Shown: positions 37,018 through 45,757, counted from the first letter of the stretch. The stretch is 64,000 nucleotides of DNA from JAOPZW01 sp963803375 (GCA_963803375.1 CAWDMB010000014.1:62001-126000); one strand, 5' to 3'. The notes: a model not told the origin generated them from the sequence alone. A program made the numbers and translations.

Positions 37018-38161
37018 CGTAGCGATCATCGGGGCGAGCGCCGCCCCCGTGCAGAAGCAAGCGCCCAGCATCCGCGAGCTGGCGCTCCAGGCGAGCGCGG
37101 GCGCGCTGGCCGGCGCGCGCCTGGAGCGCGTCGACGGGATCGTCGTCGGCTCCATGGCGAGCGGAGAGTTCACCGGCCAGCACCACCTCGGCCCGCTGCT
37201 CGCCGATCAGCTTCACCTCACGCCGGCCCCGGCCGTTCGCGTCGAGGCCGCCTGCGCATCCGGCAGCGCCGCGTTTCACGTTGCCCACATGGCGGTCGCG
37301 AGCGGCACCTACGACACCGTGCTCGCCACCGGCGTGGAGAAGATGAGCGGCGTCTCCAACGCGGTGGCCAGCCGCATCCTCGCCGGCGCGGCGGACTTCG
37401 AGTACGAGGTCGAGCAGGGCGCCACGTTCGTCGGCCTCAACGCCATGGTGATGCGTCGCTACCTCCGTGACTTCGGCGTGACCCACGACCAGCTCATGCC
37501 CTTTGCGATCAACGCCCACCACAACGCGCTCAGCGCCGCTCACGCGCTGCTGCGACGACCGGTCAGCCTCGATGACGCGCTTGCGTCCCCGGTCGTGGCC
37601 GACCCCGTCCGGCTCTACGACTGCAGTCCGATCTGCGACGGCGCGGCCAGCGTCGTGCTCGCCTCCGAGGAGGTCGCGCGCGACTACGACGCGGCCGTCT
37701 CGGTCCGCGGGTCGGGCCTCGCCACGGACACCATGAGCTTCCACGACCGCTCCGACCTGCTCCAGCTCGACGCGAGCAGGATCGCCGCGGAGCGCGCTCT
37801 CCGGCAGGCCGAGATGGACGTCCACGAGGTGGACCTGTACGAGATCCACGACGCGTTCACCGTGATGACGCCGCTGATCCTCGAGTCGCTCGGGCTCTAC
37901 CCCAAGGGCGAGGGCTGGTGCGCGGCGGCGGACGGCGACATCGCACTCGGGGGCAAGGTGCCGATCAGCACCTTCGGCGGCCTGAAGGCGCGCGGCCACC
38001 CCGTCGGCGCCACGGGCATGTACCAGCTAGTCGAAGCCACCCACCAGCTCCGCGGCGAGGCCGGCAGCAACCAGGTACCGGACGCGCGCACCGCCCTCGT
38101 CCAGAACATGGGCGGGAACGGCTCGACGATCGCCGTCCACATCCTGGAGGGCGCCGCATGA
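37010..38161 (+). CDS. Thiolase (SCP-x / DUF35-associated type)
   Basis: The 383-residue thiolase has nucleophile C82 in VEAACASGSAAFH, H280 in DLYEIHDAFTVM and H330 in GLKARGHPVGATGMYQ. A NMGGNGSTIAVHIL end replaces the second catalytic cysteine, as in SCP-x-like thiolases that work with DUF35 proteins. It joins or cleaves acyl-CoA units. It is the first gene of operon copy B and overlaps the DUF35 gene (ATGA). Confidence 0.88.
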   Translation: MRDVAIIGASAAPVQKQAPSIRELALQASAGALAGARLERVDGIVVGSMASGEFTGQHHLGPLLADQLHLTPAPAVRVEAACASGSAAFHVAHMAVASGTYDTVLATGVEKMSGVSNAVASRILAGAADFEYEVEQGATFVGLNAMVMRRYLRDFGVTHDQLMPFAINAHHNALSAAHALLRRPVSLDDALASPVVADPVRLYDCSPICDGAASVVLASEEVARDYDAAVSVRGSGLATDTMSFHDRSDLLQLDASRIAAERALRQAEMDVHEVDLYEIHDAFTVMTPLILESLGLYPKGEGWCAAADGDIALGGKVPISTFGGLKARGHPVGATGMYQLVEATHQLRGEAGSNQVPDARTALVQNMGGNGSTIAVHILEGAA

Positions 38162-38586
38162 GACCGGACGAGCGCGGGCGTTCGCCCGCGACCCCCGGCG
38201 TCGAGGTCTCAACGGAGGCCACCGTCGCCGGCACCCGGTGCGTGGCCTGCCGGCGTGTGCACGCCCCAGCTCGCAGGCACCGCTGCCTCGGCTGCGGCTC
38301 CACGCGTCTGTCCGCAATGCGCGTGGAGCTGCGCGGCGTGTTCGAGAGCTGGACGCGCCCGCCCAGCGTCAAAGCGGATGCGGGCGAGTGGGCGCTCGGG
38401 CTGGTCAGGCTCGACGCCGGGCCGATGCTCACAGTTCGCGTGAAGCTCAACGGCGTCCCCCCGCGCGTCGGCGCCCGACTCGCCGGGAGAGCCGAGCGGC
38501 GCGAGGGCGCCCCCGAGCTGTTCTGGTTCGAGGTGCTGCCGGCGCGCGCGGAGGCGGAGGAGAACCGTGCGGAGGGCCAGGCGTGA
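38158..38586 (+). CDS. DUF35 zinc-ribbon / OB-fold acyl-CoA-associated protein
   Basis: The 142-residue protein has a rubredoxin-like zinc ribbon (CVACRRVHAPARRHRCLGC, C-x2-C-x11-C-x2-C, about residues 28-46) and an OB fold (VRVKLNGVPPRVGARLAG). DUF35 proteins bind thiolases and bridge them to a second condensing enzyme, as in archaeal thiolase-HMG-CoA synthase complexes. Overlaps on both sides tie it to the thiolase and to the SDR remnant. Confidence 0.87.
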   Translation: MRPDERGRSPATPGVEVSTEATVAGTRCVACRRVHAPARRHRCLGCGSTRLSAMRVELRGVFESWTRPPSVKADAGEWALGLVRLDAGPMLTVRVKLNGVPPRVGARLAGRAERREGAPELFWFEVLPARAEAEENRAEGQA

Positions 38587-38762
38587 GCACGCGGCGGCAC
38601 GAACCGGAATCCCGGGTGGCCATCGTCACGGGCGCGGGCACAGCCGCGTGTGCGGCGTCGAAGGCCCGGGTCATCGTGTACGCCGTCAACGGTGGATTGC
38701 GCCGCCCGCCCGACCCGCTCCCCGGCACCGGCAAGCTGACGCCGCTGGAGATCGCTGCGTGA
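38583..38762 (+). pseudogene. In-frame fused remnant of SDR and alpha/beta hydrolase (operon copy B)
   Basis: This open frame of 59 codons joins four pieces. RVAIVTGAG is the SDR start. TAACAASKARVI is the SDR active site with Tyr changed to Cys. VYAVNGGL is the SDR end. RPPDPLPGTGKLTPLEIAA is the hydrolase tail. All match the intact genes of copy A. The frame stays open, starts at a GTG overlapping the DUF35 stop and ends overlapping the next GTG, so translational coupling is kept. It is unlikely to be an enzyme. Confidence 0.8.
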
Positions 38763-39811
38763 GCTCCGCGTGGCCCCCCATCGGCGTCGCCGGCATCGCC
38801 ACCGAGCTCGCCGACCTGCGCATCGACGTCGACGAGTTCGCGCGCATCTCCAACATCCCGGCGGATGTCGTCGAGGACCGCCTCGGCTTCCGCCAGACCT
38901 TCCGCTGGGGCGACGGCCGCAGCCCCATGGCCACCGGCGTGCGCTGCGCGACGCGGGCACTCGCCGGGCTGGACGCCAACGAGCTCGACCTGATCTGCAC
39001 GATCGCCCATCCGTATCACCCCGAGCGCGAGATCTACGGCTACGGCGCCGTCTTGCAGGACGCCCTCGGCGCGGAGCGCGCCGAGCTGCTCGACGTCGCC
39101 GACACGTGCTCGTCGATCACGCTGGGCCTCCAGACGGTGCGCGAGCTCATGCTCGCCGAGCCGGACCTCCGCAACGTGCTGGTCGTGGGCGTCCTGTCGA
39201 TGTTCGACAACGTCGACCTCTCGAATCCCCGCACCACCTGGATGGCCAACCTCAGCGACGGCGCCGGCGCGATGGTCATCCGCCGCGACGCGCAGCTCGA
39301 CAACGTGCTGCTCGAGACCGCGCAGGTCGTCGACGCCCAGTTCATCGACGACGTCGCGTTCGCGTCGCCCTACCTCCAGGAGCCCATCACGTATCGCGCC
39401 CGGTTCCGGCGCTTCATGCCGGTCCGTGTCGAGGTGGTCGACAAGCAGGCGATGAAGGAGCGCCTCGACGACGTCGCGTTGCCGAGCTTCATCCGCGCCG
39501 TGGACGAGTCGCTCGAGCGGTCGGGCTTCGAAGCAGACCACGTCGACTACCTCGGCGCCAACACCATGAAGCCGAGCCTCTGGCACGCGCTCCTCGACGC
39601 CTTCGGGCTGTGCCCGGACGAGCAGATCGACCTCGCCGACATCGGCCATGCCGGGTACCTCGACCAGCTCCTGTTCCTGCAGCGGCTTCGAGACGAGCGC
39701 CGACTCCCCGAAGGCGGCGTCGCGGTGCTCGCCACGCCGGGCGTGGGTTTCCAGTGGAACGCGACGACGATCGCCTTCAAGGGCCAGCGCCTCGGTGAGG
39801 CGGCCGCGTGA
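38759..39811 (+). CDS. KAS-III-like condensing enzyme, copy B
   Basis: The 350-residue paralogue of the gene at 34274 keeps C117 (DVADTCSSITLGLQ), LGANTMKPS in place of HQAN and GHAG in place of the asparagine motif. It is nearly identical to copy A up to about residue 220 and then diverges. The diverged part includes segments near the acyl and partner surfaces of KAS folds. It starts at GTG 38759, overlapping the fused remnant. Confidence 0.85.
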   Translation: MSSAWPPIGVAGIATELADLRIDVDEFARISNIPADVVEDRLGFRQTFRWGDGRSPMATGVRCATRALAGLDANELDLICTIAHPYHPEREIYGYGAVLQDALGAERAELLDVADTCSSITLGLQTVRELMLAEPDLRNVLVVGVLSMFDNVDLSNPRTTWMANLSDGAGAMVIRRDAQLDNVLLETAQVVDAQFIDDVAFASPYLQEPITYRARFRRFMPVRVEVVDKQAMKERLDDVALPSFIRAVDESLERSGFEADHVDYLGANTMKPSLWHALLDAFGLCPDEQIDLADIGHAGYLDQLLFLQRLRDERRLPEGGVAVLATPGVGFQWNATTIAFKGQRLGEAAA

Positions 39812-39965
39812 ACGCACGCCACGTCGCCGCCGTGGGCGACGTCGCCGAGCGGGGCGCTGTGGACGCGATCGCCGCCGACGACGCTCACGTGGCGGCGTTG
39901 CGCCCTTGGCGCTTGCCGGCTTCGGCCTGCCCGGGCACTTCGGGGCCGTCATATCGACCTTCTGA
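39808..39965 (+). pseudogene. Remnant of the inactive KAS partner (operon copy B)
   Basis: The start VNARHVAAVGDVAERGAVDA and the end PLALAGFGLPGHFGAVISTF match the two ends of the protein at 35320-36327. About 280 residues between them are deleted and the two ends are out of frame. The first frame happens to stay open to 39987 and overlaps the methyltransferase ATG. Confidence 0.75.
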
Positions 39966-39983
39966 CGACACGAGGGAGGGACC

Positions 39984-40661
39984 ATGATCCTCAGGCTCAT
40001 CATCCGGACCGTGCTCTGGCTCGCCGTCACCGCGGCGCTGCTGTTCCTCCCGGCCGCGACCGTCGACTGGCCCGGCGCCTGGGTCATGCTCGGCGAGCTC
40101 GGCCTCGTTGCGGCGGGCATCGGCCTGTGGCTGTCCAGGCACGACCCTCGACTGCTCCGCGAGCGCATGGGATCGATCGTCCAGCGCCAGCAGGAAGCGT
40201 GGGACCGGCTCTTGATGACGGCGGTGCTCCTGCTGTGGACGGCGTGGTTCGTCCTCATGGGCGCCGACGTGGCTCGCAGTGGGCTGTCGCAGGTCCCCGT
40301 CTGGCTGCAGGCCGTCGGCGGACTCGGGATCCCGTTCTGTGGCTGGCTGGCCTTCCTCACCCTCCGCGAGAACAGCTATGCGGCTCCGGTGGTGAAGATC
40401 CAGGAAGACCGCGGGCAGGTGCCGGTCACGACCGGCCCCTACAGCCTCGTGCGCCATCCGCTGTACGCGGGCGCGATCGCCTACTTCCTCGGCGTCCCGC
40501 TGCTGTTGGGATCGCTGTGGGGGCTCGTCCTCGGGCCCGTCCTCATCGGGCTGCTCGCCGTCCGCGCGGTCTTCGAGGAGCGCACGCTCACGAACGAGCT
40601 CCCCGGGTACGCGGACTACGCGGCCCGCGTGCGCTACCGGTTGATCCCGCACGTCTGGTAG
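39984..40661 (+). CDS. Isoprenylcysteine carboxyl methyltransferase (ICMT)-like membrane protein
   Basis: The 225-residue protein has about five membrane helices and the ICMT/PEMT C-terminal SAM-binding pattern TTGPYSLVRHPLYAGAIAYF with EERTLTNELPGYADYAARV. A GGGAGG-type ribosome site precedes the ATG. It probably methylates a carboxylate or other group on a lipophilic product, possibly that of the neighbouring KAS/thiolase genes. The link is from position only. Confidence 0.83.
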   Translation: MILRLIIRTVLWLAVTAALLFLPAATVDWPGAWVMLGELGLVAAGIGLWLSRHDPRLLRERMGSIVQRQQEAWDRLLMTAVLLLWTAWFVLMGADVARSGLSQVPVWLQAVGGLGIPFCGWLAFLTLRENSYAAPVVKIQEDRGQVPVTTGPYSLVRHPLYAGAIAYFLGVPLLLGSLWGLVLGPVLIGLLAVRAVFEERTLTNELPGYADYAARVRYRLIPHVW

Positions 40662-40841
40662 CCGTCCGGCGAGCAGCGCGTCGCGGCACGATCGCCTGGT
40701 CGATGATCATGACCCGCTGCGCTACCACTCAGGCCGAGATGCCACGCTGGGGCGAGCTGAAGTCCGACAACAACGCCGAGCGCACGGCGCTCGAGCGCCG
40801 GCGGCGCACCGCCGCCGGCGCCGTCTGAGAGAGGTGGACGG

Positions 40842-41213
40842 ATGATCCTGAGGATCTGGCGAGGCGCGGTACGTACCGAGGACGCCGAGCGCTACCTGGA
40901 GCACCAGGCCGAGACCGGCGTGCGCGAGTACCTCGAGACCGACGGCAACCTCGGGGCGCTCGTGCTGCGCCGCGCCCGCGGTGACGTGACCGAAGTCGTG
41001 ACGCACTCGCTGTGGACGTCGATGGAGGCGGTGCGGCGCTTCGCCGGTGACGATCCCGAGCGGGCGCGCTTCTACCCGGGCGACGACGAGCTCCTGGTCG
41101 AGAAGGACCTCCACGTCGACCACTTCGAGGTCGTCGGCGCCGAGCTCGACAGCGCGGCGATGCGCTGGCCACCGACGACTGACCGCGCGAGCGAGCCCGA
41201 GGAGCGCGCCTAG
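40842..41213 (+). CDS. ABM/dimeric alpha-beta barrel protein
   Basis: The 123-residue protein resembles antibiotic-biosynthesis-monooxygenase folds: MILRIWRGAVRTEDAERYLE at the start and VTHSLWTSMEAVRRFAGDDP in the middle. Such proteins can be cofactor-free oxygenases or simple binding proteins. GAGAGG lies 8 bases before the ATG. The gap 40662-40841 holds only a weak 41-codon frame (40703-40828). Confidence 0.7.
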   Translation: MILRIWRGAVRTEDAERYLEHQAETGVREYLETDGNLGALVLRRARGDVTEVVTHSLWTSMEAVRRFAGDDPERARFYPGDDELLVEKDLHVDHFEVVGAELDSAAMRWPPTTDRASEPEERA

Positions 41214-41214
41214 C

Positions 41215-42594
41215 CTAGGCGAAGATCGGCCCGACCCGCGGGTACGTCGCGACGAGCGCGGCGCGCAGCTCGGCGAGCGTCGGCGGCGGCGAGGCCGTCG
41301 CGTTGACGCTGTAGCTGGTGTCGAGCAACATCTCGCGGCCCCACGCGATGACGGGCTCGAGGCGGTCGGTGTCGCCGGGGTCGGCGAGGGCGGTGAGCCA
41401 TTCGGCGCGCCCGTAGGCGAGGTCGCCCCCGATCGTCACCAGCTCGACGGCCGACGGGTCGGACTCGAGCACGCTCTCCCACGGGTCGTCGTGGCGGCGC
41501 TCGAGGACGAGCACGTCCGCCGGGCGCCCGGCTGCGAGCGTGCCGAGGTGCTCCTGCAGGCCGGCGATCGCCGCGGCGCCCGAGGTCATTGTCTGCACGA
41601 GTCGCTTGGCGGGCGGGTCGGCGCCCTGCGCGCGCAGCCACCGCCGCGCGACCTGCATCTCGGCCAGCAGGCTCGGGCTGCCGCTCGGCAGCCAGTCGGC
41701 GCCGAGGCCGAGCGGGACACCGAGCTCGAGCGCGTCCGCCGCGAGCGTGGTCTCGCCGTAAAGGCGCAGGTTGCTCTGCGGCGACCAGACGAGCTTGGCG
41801 CCCGCGTCGCGCACGTCGCCGAGCTGGTCGCGGGTCAGCGCCGTCCCGTGGATGATGACCGTGGCCGGCGTGAGCGCGTGGAGGGCGACGAGCTTGGCGA
41901 ACTCCCCCTGCGAGCGTGGGTCGTCGCGCCGCCCCTCGGCGAGGTGCACGTAGAAGGCGTCGACGTCGCCGCGGCCGATCTGGGCGACGATGTCGCGCAG
42001 GCGCGGCTCGTCGCGCGAGCCCGCGCTCGGCAGGTCGATCATCGCCCGCGCGCGCTGCTCGCCGAAGACCGGCAGGTCGACGTTGCGGACGAGCGCCTCC
42101 TCCTTCTTGGGGTACTTCGAGCTCGCGCCCTGGATCGCGGTGACGCCGCCGACGAGCGCGCGAATCTCGGCGTAGCGCGCCTGCGTCTGGCGCGGGAGCT
42201 CGGCCAGCAGCGTGTTCTGGGTGTCGCGGATGAGGCTGTGGTACTCGTCGCTGTCGCGCCAGCGGTAGCGGTTGGCGAAGAGCTTCGGCGGCTCCCACGC
42301 GGCGAAGACGTTGAACTCGGGATGACCGTGGAGGTCGATGAGCCCGGGGAGGATCACGCCCTCGGTGGCGTGGACGCGGGCGCCCTGCGGGACGGCGGCC
42401 TGGACGGCGGCGATCGTCCCGTCGAGGTCGATGACGACGTAGCCGTCGTCGAGCACACGGTCGGGGGTGAGGACGGTCCCGCGCAGCGCCACCGGCTCGG
42501 TCGGCGCCGCGCGGACCGTCGGCGGCGGCGGCGCGGCGGCTGCGGCGTCGATCACCCCCTCCAGGTACGCGGCGTCGAAGCGGTCCTCGCTCAC
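41215..42594 (-). CDS. Amidohydrolase-family protein (metal-dependent)
   Basis: The 459-residue protein has the metal ligands of the family: LPGLIDLHGHPEF (HxH), FYVHLAEGRRDD, VIIHGTALT and LGLGADWLPSG, plus the C-terminal barrel segment LAAGRPADVLVL. These enzymes deaminate or hydrolyse rings and amides; nucleobase or triazine-type deaminases are the nearest layout. Its ATG overlaps the stop of the DNA-glycosylase-like gene, which suggests a shared nucleobase theme. Confidence 0.82.
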   Translation of the reverse strand: MSEDRFDAAYLEGVIDAAAAAPPPPTVRAAPTEPVALRGTVLTPDRVLDDGYVVIDLDGTIAAVQAAVPQGARVHATEGVILPGLIDLHGHPEFNVFAAWEPPKLFANRYRWRDSDEYHSLIRDTQNTLLAELPRQTQARYAEIRALVGGVTAIQGASSKYPKKEEALVRNVDLPVFGEQRARAMIDLPSAGSRDEPRLRDIVAQIGRGDVDAFYVHLAEGRRDDPRSQGEFAKLVALHALTPATVIIHGTALTRDQLGDVRDAGAKLVWSPQSNLRLYGETTLAADALELGVPLGLGADWLPSGSPSLLAEMQVARRWLRAQGADPPAKRLVQTMTSGAAAIAGLQEHLGTLAAGRPADVLVLERRHDDPWESVLESDPSAVELVTIGGDLAYGRAEWLTALADPGDTDRLEPVIAWGREMLLDTSYSVNATASPPPTLAELRAALVATYPRVGPIFA

Positions 42595-43418
42595 GGCGGC
42601 GGCGGCAGCGCGCTCGCGGGCACCGTGACGGTGATGGTCGCGCGCTTGGCGGCCGCCGTGGCGCCCGTGCGCGCGGCCCAGCCGTCGTCGACGGCCATCC
42701 AGGCCGGCGAGCCGGCCGGAAGGTCGGCCGCGGGGATCGGCCGGCGGTCGCCCTCGGCGAACGCGTCACCGTAGGGGACGAGCGCCCGCGCGCGGTCGGG
42801 ATGGGCGACGGCGGGCGCGATGCTCTCCAGGCCCGCGTTCCAGTTGGCGAGCATGGCGGCGATGAGCTGCTCGTGGCGCGCCCGGTTCCCGCGTGAGGCG
42901 CTCTCGGGCTGGGTCGGGTGGGTGACGTGGACGTAGGCCGGCGACACCGCCCGCCCGGCCGCGGTCCGGCTCCAGCGCTGCCAGGCCTCGTCGGCGAGGT
43001 GGCCGAGCGCGATCACCGCCTCGATCGGGGACGTCTGGAAGATCGCCTGCAGCCAGCGGTGGCGGTAGCGGGCGATCGCCCGGTCGGCGGCGTGGCGCTC
43101 GCCCCCGCTCTGGCCGAAGACGCTGAACAGGAACGTGTTGACCATCACGTAGCTGCGCTCGACGCCCAGCTTGAAGATCAGCCCCTGGAGCCGGTGTCCC
43201 GCCTCGCCGACGAGGATCCTCCGAGCGATCGTCTCGTGCTGCGCGGGGTCCTGGCCGAGGACGAGCACGCGGGCGGTGCCGTCGAGGCGCCCGCGATGGA
43301 AGACCGGCCCCCACTCCGTGCGGAAGTCATCCGGCGGGTAGGCGCTCTCCCCGGGGACGGCGGCGACGAGCGACGCGAACGGCTCGTGCCCGTACCCCGG
43401 ATCGAACGGCGTCGCCAC
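42591..43418 (-). CDS. Uracil-DNA glycosylase superfamily protein
   Basis: The 275-residue protein has VLVLGQDPAQHETIARR (the water-activating GQDPxxHE block, D57), YVMVNTFLFSVFGQSGG and VTHPTQPES near the His loop. The layout matches the UDG fold but with a ~70-residue C-terminal extension. It may remove uracil or a related base from DNA, or act on another base. It is translationally coupled to the amidohydrolase. Confidence 0.78.
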   Translation of the reverse strand: MATPFDPGYGHEPFASLVAAVPGESAYPPDDFRTEWGPVFHRGRLDGTARVLVLGQDPAQHETIARRILVGEAGHRLQGLIFKLGVERSYVMVNTFLFSVFGQSGGERHAADRAIARYRHRWLQAIFQTSPIEAVIALGHLADEAWQRWSRTAAGRAVSPAYVHVTHPTQPESASRGNRARHEQLIAAMLANWNAGLESIAPAVAHPDRARALVPYGDAFAEGDRRPIPAADLPAGSPAWMAVDDGWAARTGATAAAKRATITVTVPASALPPPP

Positions 43419-43484
43419 AGCCCACCCTTAGCTGCCGAGCGCCGCGCCGTCAAGCCGAGCGACATCGCTTGCTACCTTCGCTTC

Positions 43485-44462
43485 ATGTCAAGCGTTGCGT
43501 CCGAGCCGGCGCCGCCCACCGACGCCGAGGCCCTAGACGCCTACTCACGCGTCGTCACGACCGTCGCCCGCGAGCTGACCCCCTCCGTCGCGAACCTGCG
43601 CGTCAACCGCCGGGGACGCGGCGGGCGGACCGCGATGGGCGGTGGCAGCGCCGTCGTCCTCGCCCCCGACGGGTACCTCGTCACCTCTGCCCATGTCGTC
43701 GAGGGCGCCCGCGGCGGCGGCGCCTCGTTCGTCGACGGGCGTGAGGTGCGCTTCAGCGTCGTCGGCGCCGACCCCCTCTCCGACCTCGCCGTCCTGCGCG
43801 CCGACGCCGCCGATCTTCCCCCGGCGCAGCTCGGCGACGCCAGCGAGCTGATGGTGGGCCAGCTCGTCGTGGCGATCGGCAACCCGCACGGCTTTGCCGG
43901 CTCGATCACGGCCGGCGTCGTCAGCGCGCTCGGGCGCTCGTTGCCGGTCGGCCGTCGCGGCGGCCCGCAGCGCCTCGTGGAGAACGTGGTGCAGACGGAC
44001 GCCGCGCTGAACCCGGGCAACTCCGGCGGCGCGCTGGTCGACGGCCGCGGGCGCGTCGTCGGCATCAACACCGCTGTGGCGGGCATCGGGCTCGGGCTCG
44101 CCGTCCCCATCAACGCCTTCAGCCGCCGCATCGTCGTCGCCCTGATGCGCGACGGCCGCGTGCGGCGCGCGTGGCTCGGCGTCGCGGTCGGTCCGCGGCC
44201 GCTGCCCCCGCGCGTGGCCGGCCGGCTCGGGCGCCGCGCCGCGGTCGAGGTCATCGAGGTCGTCGAGGGCAGCCCGGCCGCCCGCGCCGGCCTGCGCGCC
44301 GAGGACCTGCTCGTCGAGCTCGACGGCGTCGCGCTGCACGACGCCGACGACCTCCAGCGCCTCATGACCAGCGAAGCGATCGGCCGGTCTGCGAAGCTCT
44401 CGGTCGTGCGCGAGGGCGAGCAGCGCGGCGTCGAGGTCGTGCCCGAGGAACTTCCGGACTGA
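43485..44462 (+). CDS. Trypsin-like serine protease with PDZ domain (HtrA-like)
   Basis: The 325-residue protein has the triad H70 (VTSAHVVEG), D100 (DPLSDLAVL) and S180 (LNPGNSGGAL), then a PDZ domain (WLGVAVGPRPLPPR to about residue 320). There is no signal peptide or membrane helix, so it appears cytoplasmic, unlike usual HtrA proteins. It would be a quality-control protease. A small gene follows after 2 bases. Confidence 0.88.
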   Translation: MSSVASEPAPPTDAEALDAYSRVVTTVARELTPSVANLRVNRRGRGGRTAMGGGSAVVLAPDGYLVTSAHVVEGARGGGASFVDGREVRFSVVGADPLSDLAVLRADAADLPPAQLGDASELMVGQLVVAIGNPHGFAGSITAGVVSALGRSLPVGRRGGPQRLVENVVQTDAALNPGNSGGALVDGRGRVVGINTAVAGIGLGLAVPINAFSRRIVVALMRDGRVRRAWLGVAVGPRPLPPRVAGRLGRRAAVEVIEVVEGSPAARAGLRAEDLLVELDGVALHDADDLQRLMTSEAIGRSAKLSVVREGEQRGVEVVPEELPD

Positions 44463-44464
44463 CG

Positions 44465-44971
44465 ATGGTCGCGGCGGGCGACGATCTGCCGCGGGAGGTC
44501 GTGGCCTCCGTGGGCGCGCTCGACGCGGTCGTCGTCCTGCTGCGCGAGTTCCTGCACCGCTCGGGGGCGCTGCGCGCCGTCGCCGTCGTCGACCGCGCGC
44601 CCGGCGACGCCCCGGCCGTCGTCGACTGCGGGCGCCTGGCCCCGATCGAGGTCGAGCTCGGCGAGCGCACCGTCCGCGTGCCCCACGCGCTCGAGCTCGA
44701 CGTGCCCGCGCCCGACCTGCCCGACGTGCGGCGCCTGCCGCGCTTCGACGTCGACCGCGCCGACGCGACGATCGCCGCGCCCGTGGGCGGCGTGGCGCAC
44801 CTGGCCGACGCCGTCGGCGCCCTCGCCGCCCGCCTGGGCGGCCGCAACGTCGCGATGGTCCAGTTCGAGACGAACGACCCCGACGTGCCGCTCGCCTTCA
44901 CCGCGCGCGCCGACGGCAGCGAGCCGGTCGTCGTGGCGCTCGGCGACGACGAGTACGAGCTGTCGCCCTAG
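44465..44971 (+). CDS. Conserved-looking protein next to the HtrA-like gene, function unknown
   Basis: The 168-residue protein has a mixed alpha/beta pattern (GALDAVVVLLREFLHRSGAL, LRAVAVVDRAPGDAPAVVDC, NVAMVQFETNDPDVPLAFTA). I do not recognise the family. It lies 2 bases after the protease gene and ends adjacent to the convergent hydrolase gene. Confidence 0.65.
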   Translation: MVAAGDDLPREVVASVGALDAVVVLLREFLHRSGALRAVAVVDRAPGDAPAVVDCGRLAPIEVELGERTVRVPHALELDVPAPDLPDVRRLPRFDVDRADATIAAPVGGVAHLADAVGALAARLGGRNVAMVQFETNDPDVPLAFTARADGSEPVVVALGDDEYELSP

Positions 44972-45757
44972 CTAGAGCTGGTCGAGGAACCCGGCGATCG
45001 CCGCGGCCGTCGCCTCGGGGGCGTCGTCGAAGACGAAGTGGCCCGTGCCGGGGACGATCTCCAGGCTCGAGCCCGGTAGCTCGCGCTGCAGCCGCCGGGC
45101 CCCGGCGACCGGGGCGAACGGGTCGTCCTCGCCCCAGAGCAGGAACGCGGGCACGCCGAGGGCCGCCAGGCAGCCCTCGTAGCGGGCGAGCTTGGCGAAG
45201 TCGCCGGACCGGTAGAGCTCGAGCTGGCCGCGCCGGCGCTCGCCGTTGCCGAACGCCTTGAAGCACTCGTCGAGCGCCGCCTCCGTGAACGAGGGCGAGA
45301 TCGAGCGCAACAGCGCGCCGAGGCTCTCGCGCGTGGCGGTGCCCACGAGCATCTCCCCCTGGCCGGGCGTCCGCAGCGAGCGCGCGAGCCCGTGCCACTT
45401 GCCGTCTGCGAAGAATCCCGTCCCGCTCGCGACGAGCGCGCGGACGGCATCGGGATGCTCGCAGGCCCAGCGCAGGCCGATGAGCCCGCCCCAGTCGTGC
45501 ATGACGAGGACGACCGGCCCGAGCCCGAGGCGCTCGTGGAGCACGTCCACGGCGTGGACCTGCCGCTCCCAGCTGTGCGGCGGGTCGTCCGGCGAGTCCC
45601 CGAAGCCGAGCAGGTCGGCCGCGATCGCCCGCCAGCCGGCCGCCGCGGCCGCCTCGAGCACCGACCCCCACATGTAGGAGGACTGGGGGTAGCCGTGCAG
45701 GCAGAGGACGGTCCCGCGCGGCGCCCGCTCAGGTCCTCGCTCGCGGATCGCCAGCAC
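44972..45757 (-). CDS. Alpha/beta hydrolase, haloalkane dehalogenase/epoxide hydrolase type
   Basis: The 261-residue protein has the oxyanion segment LCLHGYPQSSYMW, nucleophile D88 in LVMHDWGGLIGLRWA (aspartate, not serine), acid in LLWGEDDPFAPV and H240 in PGTGHFVFDD. An aspartate nucleophile points to dehalogenase or epoxide-hydrolase chemistry. GTG 45757 was chosen as the start; the substrate is unknown. Confidence 0.85.
   Translation of the reverse strand: MLAIRERGPERAPRGTVLCLHGYPQSSYMWGSVLEAAAAAGWRAIAADLLGFGDSPDDPPHSWERQVHAVDVLHERLGLGPVVLVMHDWGGLIGLRWACEHPDAVRALVASGTGFFADGKWHGLARSLRTPGQGEMLVGTATRESLGALLRSISPSFTEAALDECFKAFGNGERRRGQLELYRSGDFAKLARYEGCLAALGVPAFLLWGEDDPFAPVAGARRLQRELPGSSLEIVPGTGHFVFDDAPEATAAAIAGFLDQL

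Noticed and set aside
40703..40828. A 41-codon frame before the ABM-like gene
   Set aside because: It has no clear ribosome site, no recognisable family and no overlap with neighbours. It is kept only as a note.
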